DNA of 37,733 nt from a bacterium. GTDB lineage: Bacteria > Verrucomicrobiota > Verrucomicrobiia > Limisphaerales > UBA11358. The notes under the pieces were generated by a model. The model was not told the DNA's origin. It ran no database searches and saw nothing but the letters and a program-made list of their open reading frames with translations. This document shows positions 24,186 through 33,499 of this stretch, piece after piece. The position numbers and the translations under genes are program-made. Every line of letters begins with the position of its first letter. Within the stretch, counting starts at the first letter, position 1. Location: NCBI GenBank assembly GCA_021813325.1, contig JAKALA010000038.1, forward strand, positions 1-37,733, read 5' to 3'.

Positions 24186-24475
24186 TCAATCCGGCGCATA
24201 CATAACGTAACCGCGTGGCGGCGCCAAAAAATCGGCGTTACCCGAGCTATCCGTCCATATTCCCGCCGGCACGCTCAAGTCCGCTTTTCCGCGCCACGCC
24301 GCCGGTTTGAAACCAGTATTCTGCCAGCGCGTTCGCACTGTGTCACCGGCCTCGCTGGCGGTGTTGTTCAACCCAAACACCAGTCCCGGCAACAAGTGAT
24401 CCGCGACTTTGCCGTCAACGGCGAATTCGATGACGTCGTCTGCCTGGTCGGCATGGATTATCAAGGGCTGAATTT
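24186..24475 (-). pseudogene. C-terminal remnant of an alpha-amylase-like enzyme
   Basis: About 90 codons on the minus strand give VADHLLPGLVFGLNN, VRTRWQNT, PAAWRGKAD, and an ending with WTDSSGNADFLAPPRGYVMY. This resembles the C-terminal beta domain of GH13 alpha-amylases, which ends APPRGYAVY. The catalytic barrel is missing: homology stops within about 20 bases of the left edge of the second 415-bp leader module (24490). The natural stop is at 24186 and the upstream end is closed by an in-frame stop, so the gene looks cut by the event that placed the module there. Confidence 0.6.
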
Positions 24476-24516
24476 ATAAAGCGGGCGCTCGCGCCGGCAA
24501 TTGAATTGGATGCGGC

Positions 24517-24544
24517 TTGTTTTCCCAATGCCGCGTGCTAGATT
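24517..24544 (+). promoter_or_regulatory. putative sigma70-type promoter, copy 2
   Basis: The sequence is identical to copy 1: TTGTTT (24517-24522), a 16-base spacer and TAGATT (24539-24544) with an upstream TGC. Conservation between two otherwise diverged copies is modest support for function. Confidence 0.45.
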
Positions 24545-24553
24545 CCACTCGGT

Positions 24554-24880
24554 TTGAGGCGAAACATTTCCAGAATATTGAAACGGGGACGCGCTCCATT
24601 CGCGGCGCTCTCCATTCTGCTCATATTGCTGTTGAATCTGCTGGCCGCTGCGCCAGCCTTGCATAGATATTTCCACGAAGATGCGGGCCAGGCCGGGCAT
24701 GCATGCGCCGTCACCCTGTTTGCCCACGGACAGGTGGCTGCCGCCACCATCGCCGTCACGTCCGTGGCGCCGGTATTTCTTGAAATCCGCCCCGCGCTGG
24801 CTCCCGATTTTATTGCCCAGTCTCCCAGCGCCGTTCTCCCTCCGGGTCGCGCTCCGCCGGTTTCCTTCCTCCACGCCTAA
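24554..24880 (+). CDS. small exported His/Cys protein, metal-leader copy 2
   Basis: This is a 108-residue paralogue of the product at 19707. Changes cluster in the segment after the anchor (LHRYFHEDAGQAGHACAVTL instead of LHEWLHKDAEQAGHECAVTL) and in the C-terminal tail. The His, Asp, Cys and HG positions and the whole hydrophobic anchor are kept. It starts with TTG and is followed after 110 bases by the outer-membrane gene of a CzcCBA-type efflux system. A periplasmic metal-binding or sensing role for both copies is inference. Confidence 0.7.
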   Translation: MRRNISRILKRGRAPFAALSILLILLLNLLAAAPALHRYFHEDAGQAGHACAVTLFAHGQVAAATIAVTSVAPVFLEIRPALAPDFIAQSPSAVLPPGRAPPVSFLHA

Positions 24881-24990
24881 AGTTCGCCGGTCTTTGCGGA
24901 CCGGATTTCGGTGATTCATTCTAGCTGAATGCTTTCGGCGCTATCGCCTTGGTGGATTGTGCCGTTTGAAAAACGAGGAAACCGTGCGTC

Positions 24991-26574
24991 ATGCAAAATT
25001 CAATTTCGATGCGGGAAACATCCCGCGGGTTAGACCATAAAGAGAAACTCCGGCCCGCCCGGCGGATTGACCATTTCACGAATTGGCGCATGTGGCCGGG
25101 ATTGGCCGCCACGGTCTGCCTGCTGTTACCCGGCTGCGCCGTCGGGCCGGATTTTAGAACACCGCCGGCCCCGGCGGACAGCGGCTACACCGCCCGACCG
25201 CTCCAAACGACGACCGATGCCCCCCATGTGGCCGGTGGCAATGCCCAAAGTTTTGTCGAAGGACGCGACATCGCCGGTGACTGGTGGACGCTGTTTCATT
25301 CCGGGGAACTCAACCGGCTGATCGCACAGGCCCTCACGAACAACCCCGACCTGAAGGCGGCACAAGCAGCCTTGTTGGCGGCTCATGAAAACGTTCTGGC
25401 TCAACGGGGCGGCTACTTTCCCACAGTGACGGCCACTTTTTCGGCCAGCCGGCAGAAACAACCACAAACGCTCGCCCCGGTGCCCAACTATCCCGTCGTG
25501 CCGCAGGAATTCCAATACAACCTCTTTACTCCGCAAGTCAGCGTTTCGTATGTGCCGGATGTGTTTGGCCTGAACCGGCGGACCCTGGAGTCGTTCAAGG
25601 CGCAGGAGCAGGGAGTTCATTACCAGATGATCGCCACCTACACCACGCTGACCGCCAACGTGGTGGTGACGGCAATTCAAAAGGCGGCGGTGCAGGCGCA
25701 AATTGACGCGACCCGCCAGTTGATTGATTTGAATTCCAACATGGTGCAGATCCTGCGCTATCAACGAATCAAGGGATATGCCAGCCAGCTTGACCTGGTC
25801 GCGCAGGAATCGCAGCTCGCGCAAACTGCCGCCGCCCTGCCGCCATTGATGAAGCAGATGGCGCAGCTCCGCGATCAGTTGGCAGTTCTGGTGGGCCGTT
25901 TCCCGAATCAGGCGCCGGGCGCGGCCTTCGCGCTGGCAAACCTCAAATTGCCGGCGGAGTTGCCGGTTAGTTTGCCATCGGAATTGGTGGCGCAGCGGCC
26001 CGATGTTTTGCAGGCGGAGGCCAATCTCCACGCCGCCAGCGCGCAAATCGGCATCGCCATCGCCAACCGGCTGCCGAACATTGAATTGACGGCCAGCGCC
26101 GGCAATGACGCCTTGGCGTTCGAAAAATTATTCACTTCCGGCACGGGCTTTTGGGGGTTGGGCGCGGCGGCGGCCGCGCCGCTGTTCCAAGGCGGTCAGC
26201 TATTGCATCAAGAACGGGCCGCCAAGGCCGCCTACACGCAGGCGGCCGAACAATATCGCAGCACCGTGCTGACGGCATTTCAAAATGTCGCCGACACGTT
26301 GACGGCGTTGCAACAGGATGCCGAGGCTTTGCAGGCCGCCGCCAACGCGGCGAACGATGCTCGCATCACTTTGAATCTTTCCCAGCGCCAGTGGCATGAC
26401 GGATACATCAGCTATCTGGCGCTCTTAAATGCAAAACAAGCCTACCAACAAGCCCGGATCAGTCTAATTCAGGCCCAGGCGGATCGATATGCCGACACGG
26501 CGGCACTGTTTCAGGCGCTGGGCGGTGGCTGGTGGCATCGTCCGGATTTAACCAAGGATACTTATGAGAAATGA
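24991..26574 (+). CDS. czcC: RND efflux outer-membrane lipoprotein (CzcC/CusC/NodT type)
   Basis: This 527-residue protein forms the outer-membrane channel of a tripartite efflux pump. It has a lipobox LLPGC (lipidated Cys near 49) followed by AVGPDFRTPPAP, a hallmark of the NodT/OprM family. Two long repeats follow, each with coiled-coil helices (ALTNNPDLKAAQAALLAA; YRSTVLTAFQNVADTLTALQ). RPDVLQAEANLHAASAQIG is the usual mid-protein motif. The start may be 24991 or a later ATG (25009 or near the signal peptide), since 24991 gives a long N-terminus. It overlaps the adaptor gene by 11 bases. Confidence 0.92.
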   Translation: MQNSISMRETSRGLDHKEKLRPARRIDHFTNWRMWPGLAATVCLLLPGCAVGPDFRTPPAPADSGYTARPLQTTTDAPHVAGGNAQSFVEGRDIAGDWWTLFHSGELNRLIAQALTNNPDLKAAQAALLAAHENVLAQRGGYFPTVTATFSASRQKQPQTLAPVPNYPVVPQEFQYNLFTPQVSVSYVPDVFGLNRRTLESFKAQEQGVHYQMIATYTTLTANVVVTAIQKAAVQAQIDATRQLIDLNSNMVQILRYQRIKGYASQLDLVAQESQLAQTAAALPPLMKQMAQLRDQLAVLVGRFPNQAPGAAFALANLKLPAELPVSLPSELVAQRPDVLQAEANLHAASAQIGIAIANRLPNIELTASAGNDALAFEKLFTSGTGFWGLGAAAAAPLFQGGQLLHQERAAKAAYTQAAEQYRSTVLTAFQNVADTLTALQQDAEALQAAANAANDARITLNLSQRQWHDGYISYLALLNAKQAYQQARISLIQAQADRYADTAALFQALGGGWWHRPDLTKDTYEK

Positions 26575-27757
26575 AATGTTTCACCTGCGGAAGTGGACGG
26601 CACATTGCTTCCATCGTCTGTGCGGCTGGTCGGCCGGGGCAATGGCGCTCGCCGGTCTGGCGTGTTTCACCGGCTGTTCGCCCAAGGCTGAGCCGGGCGT
26701 GCCAATGCCGTCCATGACCGTGAGTAATGTAACTCTCACGGCAACCCAGCGGGAAAAAATCCATCTCCACACCGTGACGACATCGCAATATCGCAAGACG
26801 ATTGAAACCACGGGCGTGATTGATTTTGACAACGATCAAGCGACCAGTGTGCTGGCGCCGTTTGGCGGACCCGTGACGCAACTTCTGGTTGCCATTGGCG
26901 ACCAGGTCAAAGCGGGCGACCCGTTGGCCCGGGTGGTCTCGCCCGACTTTGCCGCCGCCATCAGCGCTTACCGCAAAGCACTATCCACCGCGCAGACCCT
27001 GCGGCGGGTGGCCGACGTGGACAAGGATTTGCTGAAGCACAACGGTATTGCCGGGCGCGAAGCGGAGCAGGCGCAAAGCGACGCCGCCAACGCCGAGGCG
27101 GACCGCGACGCCGCCCTGCAAACCCTCGTCTCGCTCAACCTTGATCCGCAGACCATCCAAGACCTGCAAGCCGGCCGGCCGGTGGCGCGGCCGGAAGGCA
27201 CCATTCGCTCGCCGATCGCAGGCACCGTGGTGGAAAAATTTATCACTCCCGGCGAACTGCTTGCAGCGGGTTCGACGCCGTGTTTCACCGTGGCGGATTT
27301 GTCGCGGGTCTGGGTGATGGCGCAAATGTTCGGTTCCGATCTCAACGGCATTCAAGTGGGCGATTCCGCGGAGGTGGAAACCGGCAATGGCACCAACGCA
27401 TTCTCCGGCCAGGTGGACAATATTTCCGCGCTGGTGGATCCGGACACCCGCTCCGTGATGGTGCGAGTGGTGGCGAACAACCCGGGCGATGTTCTCAAGA
27501 AACAAATGTATGTGCGCGTGCAAATCCATTCCCACCAGGAACGCACGGGGCTGCTGGTGCCGATTTCGGCGATTTTGCACGACGACGAGAATCTCCCGTT
27601 TGTTTACGTGGCGCAACCGGATGGCAGTTTCGCCCGGCGGCAGGTGGCCATGGGGAGCCGGGTGGCTGATGACTACGAAATCACGGACGGATTGAATGCC
27701 GGCGACCAGATCGTGGTGGAAGGCGGCATCTTCCTTCAATTCATGCAAAACCAATGA
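26564..27757 (+). CDS. czcB: RND efflux periplasmic adaptor (CzcB/CusB type)
   Basis: This is a 397-residue membrane-fusion protein linking the pump to the outer-membrane channel. The N-terminus is hydrophobic with a lipobox-like CFTGC (Cys near 45). Next come ETTGVIDFDNDQATSVLAPF, the lipoyl half-motif VTQLLVAIGDQVKAGDPLAR, a helical hairpin with many Ala residues, the second lipoyl half RSPIAGTVVEKFITPGE, and beta-barrel segments. The pattern fits heavy-metal adaptors (CzcB/CusB). The Met-rich copper-binding N-terminus of CusB is not obvious. Its stop overlaps the pump start in an ATGA. Confidence 0.9.
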   Translation: MRNEMFHLRKWTAHCFHRLCGWSAGAMALAGLACFTGCSPKAEPGVPMPSMTVSNVTLTATQREKIHLHTVTTSQYRKTIETTGVIDFDNDQATSVLAPFGGPVTQLLVAIGDQVKAGDPLARVVSPDFAAAISAYRKALSTAQTLRRVADVDKDLLKHNGIAGREAEQAQSDAANAEADRDAALQTLVSLNLDPQTIQDLQAGRPVARPEGTIRSPIAGTVVEKFITPGELLAAGSTPCFTVADLSRVWVMAQMFGSDLNGIQVGDSAEVETGNGTNAFSGQVDNISALVDPDTRSVMVRVVANNPGDVLKKQMYVRVQIHSHQERTGLLVPISAILHDDENLPFVYVAQPDGSFARRQVAMGSRVADDYEITDGLNAGDQIVVEGGIFLQFMQNQ

Positions 27758-30700
27758 ACGAGTCCTTCCTTCCATCCGGGCCGGCGCCGCGAACGGCTTC
27801 GATCATGAACCGGATCGTGGCTTCCTCCTTGCGGCAGCGCTTTCTGGTGATCCTCATGACGCTGGTTTTGATCGGTGCGGGCACGCACTCCCTTGAACGG
27901 TTGCCGGTGGATGCGTATCCCGACCTGTCACCGCCGGCGGTCGAGATCATCACCCAATGGCCCGGACACGCCGCCGAGGAGGTGGAACGGTTGATCACCG
28001 TGCCCATCGAGGTGGAAATGAACGGCGTGCCGCGGACGACCAAGCAGCGGTCCATTTCCTTGTATGGATTGTCCGATGTGATTCTTACGTTCAAAGACGG
28101 CACGGACAATTATTTTGCGCGGCAGCGGGTTTTTAATCGTTTGTCCGACCTCAGCCTCCCGAGTGGAGCGACGCCCTCGGTCTCGCCCCTGTCGTCGCCC
28201 TCGGGCCTGATCTATCGTTACATGCTGCAAAGTTCCGACCGCTCGCCGATGGAACTCAAGACGCTTGAAGATTGGACCGTCGAGCCGGCTTACAAATCGG
28301 TTCCCGGCGTGGCGGACGATTCCGGTTTTGGCGGCGGCACCATGCAATATCAGGTGCTGCTCGATCCGGCGAAGCTGGCCGGAGTCGGACTGTCGGTGCT
28401 GCAAGTGGAGAGTTCGCTGGCGGCGAACAACGGCAATGCCGGCGGCGGATTTTATTCGCAAGGCGGCCAGTTCTACTACGTGCGCGGCCTGGGGCGGATG
28501 AAAACATTGGACGACATCCGCAACGTGGTGGTGGCCGTCCACAACGGCACGCCGGTGTTGCTCAAGAATGTCGGCCGCGTCGTCATCGGCATCGCCCCGC
28601 GTCTGGGCGAATTCGGTTACCAGAAACAAAATGACTGCGTGGAAGGCGTCATCATGTTGCGCACGGGCGACAAGACGCAGGATGTCTTGAAACGGGTGGA
28701 GGCAAAAACCACCGAACTCAACCACCAGATCCTGCCCAAAGACGTCAAAATTCTTCCCTTTTACGACCGCAGCGATTTGATCGCGATGACGACGCAGGTC
28801 GTAAAGCAGAATTTGCTACGCGGCATGTTGCTGGTGGTCGTGGTGCTCGTCTTTTTCCTTTACGATTTCCGGGCGGGCTTGATCGTGGCCACGGCTATCC
28901 CGCTGTCGCTGCTGTTTGCGTTTATTTGTCTCGATGTTCAAAAAGCCTCGGCCAATTTGCTGTCCATCGGGGCGGTGGATTTTGGCATCCTGGTGGATGG
29001 CGCGGTGGTGATGGTGGAAAACATTTACCGGCGAATCGCCGCGCGCAAAGGAACGCCGTTGAATGTCCTGGAAATCGTCCGGGCCGCGGCGGCGGAAGTG
29101 GACCGTCCACTGTTTTATGCGGTTGCAGTTATCGTCGCCGGTTTTCTGCCGATCTATGTGCTGGCCGGACCGTCCGGAACCTTGTTCAAGCCGATGGCCG
29201 ACACCATGGTGTTTGCGCTGGTCGGCTCGCTGCTGGTCACGTTGACGCTGCTGCCGGTGCTGTGCGCCTGGTTCATGCGCCGGGGCGTGCGGGAACGCCG
29301 GAACGCCGCTTTTGAAACCATCAAAGCGGTTTACACCAAGGGGCTGGACTTTTGCCTGGCGCGGCCCTGGACGACAACCATGGCCTCGGTGCTGTTGCTG
29401 GCGGGTTCGTTGCTGCTGGTTCCGCGCATCGGTGCCGAGTTCATGCCGCATCTGGATGAAGGCGCATTGTGGGTGCGCGCCACGATGCCCTACACCATTT
29501 CGTTCGATGAATCGGCCAAGATTACGCCGCAAATCCGCACGGTGTTGAGTTCATTTCCGGAAGTCACCACCGTGGCCTCGGAATTGGGCCGGCCCGATGA
29601 CGGCACGGATCCCACCGGGTTTTTCAATGTTGAATTCTACGTCGGCCTCAAACCCTATTCGCAATGGACCGGGCCTTGCCACACCAAAGCCAAATTAATT
29701 GAAGCCATCAACCAAAAGCTCCAGCAATTTCCCGGCATCATCTTTAACTACACCCAGCCGGCGGAAGACGCGGTGGACGAGGCGGAATCGGGCCTGAAAA
29801 GCGCCCTGGCCGTCAAGGTATTTGGCTCCAACCTGGCCACCCTGGAGGAGAAGGGCAAAGCGATCAAAAAGATTCTGGAGCATGTCCGGGGCATCAAGGA
29901 TGTCACCCTGGTGAAGGAACTCGGCCAGCCCAGTCTGACCATCGAAATTGACCGCGCCAAGATCGCCCGCTATGGGCTGAATGTCGCCGACATCAATGCG
30001 TTGATCACAACTGCCGTTGGCGGCGACGTGGCGACCCAAGTGGTGCAAGACGAAAAGCAGTTTGATCTGGTGGTTCGCCTGGAACGTGAATACCGGGACA
30101 ACCCCTCAGAGATCGGTAATATTTTGGTGCCCACGCCGGGCGGACAGCAGATTCCGCTCAAGGAATTTGCCGACATCAAGGTGGCTGACGGCGCCGCCTT
30201 CATTTATCGCCAGGATAATTCGCGTTACATCGGCGTTCAGTTCTCGGTGGAGGGACGCGACCTGGCCAGCGCCGTCCAGGACGCCATCCAACAGGTTAAA
30301 GAAAAAATTTCCCTGCCGCAGGGTTATCGCGTGGATTGGGGCGGAGAATACAAGGAATACACCGCCTCGCGCCGCCAAATGCAGGTTATCCTGCCGTTGA
30401 CCTTGTGTTTGATATTTCTTCTATTGTTCGCGCTTTACAGCAACATCAAATTCCCCCTGATCACCGTGCTGGGCGTATTGTTATCAGCCCCGGTGGGCGG
30501 CCTGATGGCTCTTTGGCTCACCGGCACGCCGTTTTCAGTTTCGTCCGGCATCGGGTTCCTGGCCTTGTTTGGTGTCTCGGTGCAGACTGCGGTGGTCTAT
30601 ATCTCCTACGTCAACGAACTGCGCCGCAACGGAGCTGGTTTGGCCGGGGCGATCCGGGAAGGGGCCATTTTGCGGTTGCGCCCGATCATGATGACGGCGC

Positions 30701-30879
30701 TGGTGGCCGCGCTGGGATTATTGCCGTCCGCGCTTGCCACCGGCGTGGGCACGGACACCCAACGACCCTTCGCGCTGGTTATTGTTAGCGGGCTTTTTAC
30801 ACGGCTGCTGATCAGCATTTTTCTGATGCCGGTGCTTTACACCCTCGTCGCCCGACCGGGCGACCGGCTGGAAGTGTGA
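27754..30879 (+). CDS. czcA: heavy-metal RND efflux pump (CzcA/CusA family)
   Basis: This is a 1041-residue inner-membrane proton-driven pump. It has the HME-RND layout of a first membrane helix, a large periplasmic domain, helices 2-7, a second periplasmic domain and helices 8-12. The proton-relay motif in helix 4, AVDFGILVDGAVVMVEN (about 407-423), carries the D, D and E residues diagnostic of CzcA-like metal pumps. Other markers are LPVDAYPDLSPPAVEI, IGAEFMPHLDEGALWVRA, and SVSSGIGFLALFGVSVQTAV. Substrate choice (Zn/Co/Cd, Cu/Ag or Ni) cannot be read from the sequence by eye. Confidence 0.95.
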   Translation: MNESFLPSGPAPRTASIMNRIVASSLRQRFLVILMTLVLIGAGTHSLERLPVDAYPDLSPPAVEIITQWPGHAAEEVERLITVPIEVEMNGVPRTTKQRSISLYGLSDVILTFKDGTDNYFARQRVFNRLSDLSLPSGATPSVSPLSSPSGLIYRYMLQSSDRSPMELKTLEDWTVEPAYKSVPGVADDSGFGGGTMQYQVLLDPAKLAGVGLSVLQVESSLAANNGNAGGGFYSQGGQFYYVRGLGRMKTLDDIRNVVVAVHNGTPVLLKNVGRVVIGIAPRLGEFGYQKQNDCVEGVIMLRTGDKTQDVLKRVEAKTTELNHQILPKDVKILPFYDRSDLIAMTTQVVKQNLLRGMLLVVVVLVFFLYDFRAGLIVATAIPLSLLFAFICLDVQKASANLLSIGAVDFGILVDGAVVMVENIYRRIAARKGTPLNVLEIVRAAAAEVDRPLFYAVAVIVAGFLPIYVLAGPSGTLFKPMADTMVFALVGSLLVTLTLLPVLCAWFMRRGVRERRNAAFETIKAVYTKGLDFCLARPWTTTMASVLLLAGSLLLVPRIGAEFMPHLDEGALWVRATMPYTISFDESAKITPQIRTVLSSFPEVTTVASELGRPDDGTDPTGFFNVEFYVGLKPYSQWTGPCHTKAKLIEAINQKLQQFPGIIFNYTQPAEDAVDEAESGLKSALAVKVFGSNLATLEEKGKAIKKILEHVRGIKDVTLVKELGQPSLTIEIDRAKIARYGLNVADINALITTAVGGDVATQVVQDEKQFDLVVRLEREYRDNPSEIGNILVPTPGGQQIPLKEFADIKVADGAAFIYRQDNSRYIGVQFSVEGRDLASAVQDAIQQVKEKISLPQGYRVDWGGEYKEYTASRRQMQVILPLTLCLIFLLLFALYSNIKFPLITVLGVLLSAPVGGLMALWLTGTPFSVSSGIGFLALFGVSVQTAVVYISYVNELRRNGAGLAGAIREGAILRLRPIMMTALVAALGLLPSALATGVGTDTQRPFALVIVSGLFTRLLISIFLMPVLYTLVARPGDRLEV

Positions 30880-30911
30880 TTGAAATCGCTGTCGTTGCGC
30901 GCAAACAATAA

Positions 30912-30948
30912 CGGCGGTTGCAGGTGCAACCGCCGGTTGAATTTTTTA
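30912..30948 (+). terminator. terminator between czcA and icd
   Basis: A perfect 10-base-pair stem CGGCGGTTGC (30912-30921) with GCAACCGCCG (30926-30935), loop AGGT, then GTTGAATTTTTT. On the other strand the stem is followed by TTATTGTTTG, so it may act in both directions between these convergent genes. Confidence 0.85.
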
Positions 30949-30982
30949 AGCTCGTTTTAAGTCGGTGATCAAGCGCGCGGCT

Positions 30983-32248
30983 TTACATGTGCGCGATGAT
31001 GTTGTCGCCGAAGGCCGAACACTTGATTTCGGTGGCGCCGTCCATGAGACGGGCGAAATCGTAGGTGACTTTCTTGGAGCCGATCGCACCGTTCAAACCT
31101 TTCAGGATGAGATCAGCCGCTTCGGTCCAGCCCAGGTAACGCAGCATCATTTCACCGGAAAGAACAACGGAGCCGGGATTCACCTGGTCTTTGTTGGCGT
31201 ATTTCGGTGCGGTGCCATGGGTGGCTTCAAAAATCGCGTGGCCAGAGACGTAGTTGATATTGCCGCCGGGCGCGATGCCGATGCCGCCGACCTGCGCCGC
31301 GAGCGCGTCGCTCAAATAATCGCCGTTCAAGTTCAGCGTGGCGATCACGTCGAAATCCGTCGGGCGCGTGAGCACCTGCTGGAGCGTGATGTCGGCGATG
31401 GCGTCCTTGATGACGATGCCGGCGCCGGGTTTGCCTTCGGGAATTTTGCACCACGGGCCACCATCAATTTCCACCGCGCCGAATTCAGTTTTGGCGAGTT
31501 CATAACCCCAGTCGCGGAAGGCACCTTCGGTGTATTTCATGATGTTGCCCTTGTGGACAATCGTCACCGATTTCTTTTTGTTGGTGATGGCATATTCAAT
31601 GGCCGAACGAATCAAGCGCTGCGTGCCGGTCTTGGAGACGGGCTTGATGCCGATGCCAACGATGTCAGGCGTTTCGCCGAAGCGGATTTTTTTGAAATCC
31701 TTCGGAAAATTCGCCTTAAGAAATTCCACCGTCTTGAGCGCGGCTTCCTTGCCGGCTTCGAAGTCAATGCCCGCGTAAATGTCCTCAGTGTTTTCGCGGA
31801 AGATGACCATGTCCACCTTCTCGGGATGCTTCACGGGCGAGGGCACGCCGGTGAAATACTGCACGGGGCGCAGGCAGACGTAGAGATCGAGCATCTGGCG
31901 CAGCGCGACGTTCAGCGAGCGGATGCCGCCGCCGACCGGTGTGGTAAGCGGTCCTTTGATGCCCACGAGAAATTCCTTGAACGCCTCGACGGTGTCATCC
32001 GGCAGCCAGTTGTCGAACTTGTTCTTGGCCGCTTCGCCGGCGAAGACTTCCATCCACGCGATCTTTTTTTTGCCGCCGTAGGCTTTTTCCACGGCCGCAT
32101 CCATGACCCGCACGCTCGCCGCCCAGATGTCCGGCCCCGTGCCATCGCCTCGGATAAAGGGGATGATGGGTTGATCCGGCACGTTGAGCTTGCCGTTTTG
32201 AATCGAGATTTTCCCGCCAGTGGGAACAGTGCATGTGCTATAGGCCAT
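30983..32248 (-). CDS. icd: isocitrate dehydrogenase (NADP-dependent)
   Basis: This 421-residue TCA-cycle enzyme converts isocitrate to 2-oxoglutarate. The substrate loop [13 protein letters not shown] carries the Ser phosphorylated in some bacteria. [50 protein letters not shown] and [14 protein letters not shown] are typical. The Lys-Tyr in GTAPKY is the pair that selects NADP in the E. coli enzyme. The ATG at 32248 matches the family start; the longer frame to 32332 is not needed. Confidence 0.96.
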   Translation of the reverse strand: MAYSTCTVPTGGKISIQNGKLNVPDQPIIPFIRGDGTGPDIWAASVRVMDAAVEKAYGGKKKIAWMEVFAGEAAKNKFDNWLPDDTVEAFKEFLVGIKGPLTTPVGGGIRSLNVALRQMLDLYVCLRPVQYFTGVPSPVKHPEKVDMVIFRENTEDIYAGIDFEAGKEAALKTVEFLKANFPKDFKKIRFGETPDIVGIGIKPVSKTGTQRLIRSAIEYAITNKKKSVTIVHKGNIMKYTEGAFRDWGYELAKTEFGAVEIDGGPWCKIPEGKPGAGIVIKDAIADITLQQVLTRPTDFDVIATLNLNGDYLSDALAAQVGGIGIAPGGNINYVSGHAIFEATHGTAPKYANKDQVNPGSVVLSGEMMLRYLGWTEAADLILKGLNGAIGSKKVTYDFARLMDGATEIKCSAFGDNIIAHM

Positions 32249-32409
32249 AATTTGAATTAAGTTATTAAATTCCTTTCCCAAATGAAAATGCCGAATGCGG
32301 CCAAAATCAAGGAAAGAACGCGTGCCGGTCACATTTAGCGGGGCGGTCTGGTAAAACCCGGCGAATCCGAGGCTTTGCCCGAAGCTGATTCACGACTAGA
32401 CTCACACGG

Positions 32410-33150
32410 TTGTCAACGAAACCACCAGATCATTATGCGACGCTTGGGCTGCACCGGCGATGCACGGAAGCGCAAATCCGCGCGGCCTATCGCCTGCTCG
32501 CCAAGCAGCATCATCCGGACGTGAATCAAAGTTCACGCGATGCCCTGACCCGCACCCAGGAATTGAACGCCGCGTATGCAATCTTGAGTGATCCGGCGAG
32601 ACGGCAGGCTTACGACCAGGAATTGGCTTCGGCACAAAATTTCCAACCTCGAATCTCCCGTCAGCCGCCAGCCGTGAACATTTCCCAGGAAGTTCACCTG
32701 GCGTTGCTGGACTTTCTGCGGGGCACCTCGTTGCCAGTGCAGGTCAGCGATCCCGGCAACCCAAGCGGGCCGGAAACTTATCAACTGATTGTGCCGCCCG
32801 GCACGGCGCCAGGCACACGCCTGCGTTTGCCGAGAAGCGAACCGTTTGCCCGCGGGTTTATTCTGGTGCGACTCAAAGCCCGCCCGGATTTTCGATTCAA
32901 GCCACGCGGTTCCGACTTGCGGTGCGATTTAAAAATCACTTTTCAACGCGCCACGCAAGGCGGCGTTGAAGTCCTGCGGGGAATCGACGGACGCACATTG
33001 CGGGTCCATATTCCAAAAAATATTTCCCGCGATGAAATCCTGCGCCTCGACGGCGAGGGATTGCCCAAATCACGCGGCGGGCGCGGCGATCTTTTGGTGC
33101 GTATAAAATACAATCCCCAAGTGCGCATCACCCGCCGCCCCCGCCGATAA
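32410..33150 (+). CDS. DnaJ-like co-chaperone (CbpA/DnaJ without zinc domain)
   Basis: This is a 246-residue J-domain protein that would stimulate a DnaK partner. The J-domain (about 7-70) has HYATLGLHRRCTEAQIRAAYR, the catalytic HPD (35-37) and LNAAYAILSDPARRQAYD. There is no Gly/Phe region of normal length and no CxxCxGxG zinc repeats. The C-terminal substrate-binding halves are present (LIVPPGTAPGTRLRLP; IDGRTLRVHIPKNIS; LRLDGEGLPKSRGGRGDLLV). The start is TTG, since no ATG lies nearby in frame. No DnaK is in the window. Confidence 0.9.
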   Translation: MSTKPPDHYATLGLHRRCTEAQIRAAYRLLAKQHHPDVNQSSRDALTRTQELNAAYAILSDPARRQAYDQELASAQNFQPRISRQPPAVNISQEVHLALLDFLRGTSLPVQVSDPGNPSGPETYQLIVPPGTAPGTRLRLPRSEPFARGFILVRLKARPDFRFKPRGSDLRCDLKITFQRATQGGVEVLRGIDGRTLRVHIPKNISRDEILRLDGEGLPKSRGGRGDLLVRIKYNPQVRITRRPRR

Positions 33151-33499
33151 CTTTTGCGGACAACCGGCACTTTCATTTTTCTTTGAACAAAACGGGCCTC
33201 AAAGCGTCGAATGAAGTGTTAGGTTTTCATTTGGTTCTGTTTGTTTGAAGAGTCTGGCTGCTGGTTTGAGCCAGACTCTTTTTTATTTTAAAACAGGATT
33301 TCACCCAAAAAATCCCCCTTTTGAAGGACACTTCATTTGCACCGTTGGCGGTCATCCCAACCGGGATAGAGCGCCGCGCTTGCCCAACTCATAAAAATCC
33401 AATGGGTTAATCAGGACGGGCGGGGTTCAACTTATGACCGCGCTGAAAATATTCCTGTGGAGTTGGATGATTGGGGCTGGGCTTTGCACCGTCGCTGAC
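33151..33499. other. intergenic between dnaJ-like and the split hypothetical gene
   Basis: About 350 bases. It holds the terminator at 33248-33290 and a short plus-strand frame from 33434 that is antisense to the next gene. I see no further gene or structured element. Confidence 0.5.
33248..33290 (+). terminator. strong rho-independent terminator
   Basis: A perfect 12-base-pair stem AAGAGTCTGGCT (33248-33259) with AGCCAGACTCTT (33269-33280), then TTTTATTTTA. It lies about 100 bases after the dnaJ-like stop and most simply ends that transcript. Confidence 0.88.

Larger units (their letters stand above)
24490..24904 (+). repeat. 415-bp duplicated leader module, copy 2
   Basis: The second copy of the segment at 19643-20057, in the same orientation and of the same length. 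It contains the promoter-like bases, the 108-codon gene and the post-stop hairpin (24887-24904). It is inserted between an amylase remnant and the RND efflux operon. Confidence 0.9.

Noticed and set aside
25126-26046. 306-codon minus-strand frame opposite czcC
   Set aside because: Antisense shadow; no start context or domain.
30965-32260. 431-codon plus-strand frame opposite icd
   Set aside because: Antisense shadow of a highly conserved gene; the His/Arg/Asp-rich product has no motif.
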